NCBI GenBank assembly: GCA_002336915.1
Contig: DDET01000015.1
Span: 1 to 64,000 of the forward strand
Source: Bacteroidetes bacterium UBA1947
GTDB lineage: Bacteria; Bacteroidota; Bacteroidia; Chitinophagales; Chitinophagaceae
DNA length: 64,000 nt
Direction: 5' to 3'
Within the stretch, counting starts at the first letter, position 1; each line of letters starts with the position of its first letter. The notes beneath the pieces were generated by a model. The model was not told the DNA's origin. It did no database searches and worked only from the letters and a program-made list of their open reading frames with translations. Below are positions 63,954 through 64,000 of this stretch, piece by piece. The position numbers and the translations under genes were made by a program.

Positions 63954-64000
63954 ATGGAAGCTTTAGCTTTTGTACACGAGCAACTGACAGGTAAGAAGGA
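63954..64000 (+). CDS. rplS: 50S ribosomal protein L19, 5' end only
   Basis: The first 15 codons read MEALAFVHEQLTGKK, which fits the N-terminus of Bacteroidota L19, and the position after trmD is the conserved one. The gene is cut by the window end. Confidence 0.8.
   Translation, partial: MEALAFVHEQLTGKK

Overview
The window looks like chromosome from a gliding or adhesive member of the Bacteroidota, most likely Chitinophagaceae or a relative. The evidence is ten proteins with type IX secretion (T9SS) C-terminal sorting domains, a PorW/SprE-like T9SS component, SprB repeats, promoters of the TAnnTTTG type, and no Shine-Dalgarno pattern. I see no rRNA, tRNA, CRISPR array, insertion sequence or phage gene.

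Layout. 0.3-5.7 kb: two tandem NHL-repeat T9SS cargo genes. 5.9-10.6 kb: a CxxC carboxymuconolactone decarboxylase-like gene, an EF-G2-like GTPase with altered G motifs, a MarR regulator with a palindrome over its promoter region, and an Omp85 barrel. 11.0-20.9 kb: one 9.8-kb gene for a 3272-residue surface protein with 28 Ig-like repeats of about 87 residues. 21-24.4 kb: a bacilliredoxin and a DUF885 lipoprotein/arginase-family pair. 24.5-28.8 kb: three tandem paralogues built of YD-like repeats. 28.8-37.9 kb: an orphan NodU-type carbamoyltransferase, a DUF4397 lipoprotein, a DPP IV-type peptidase, dapB with a UbiA-family gene, DUF1573, pepT and marC. 37.9-45.8 kb: a SprB-repeat adhesin, an M13 metallopeptidase, a 650-bp gene-free stretch and another T9SS protein. 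46-48 kb: an SprT-like gene and a three-gene AtpZ/AtpI-type membrane module, divergent from the PorW/SprE-like gene (48.0-51.7 kb). 51.8-57.4 kb: Rel/SpoT, an M32 carboxypeptidase, a small membrane protein and a NupC transporter. 57.6-62.5 kb: a second tandem pair of T9SS cargo, whose C-terminal halves match the first pair but whose N-terminal module is different. 62.6-64 kb: rimM, trmD and the start of rplS.

Together, roughly 29 kb (about 45%) of the window encodes T9SS cargo, and one gene probably encodes part of the secretion machine. The two most unusual features are a shared 36-bp element, two ACTAAA motifs 21 bp apart, in front of the second gene of each cargo pair (similar to paired LytTR-type sites), and the EF-G paralogue, which has DTPGY and NQLD where canonical factors have DTPGH and NKxD. 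All calls are from reading the sequence; no database search was run.
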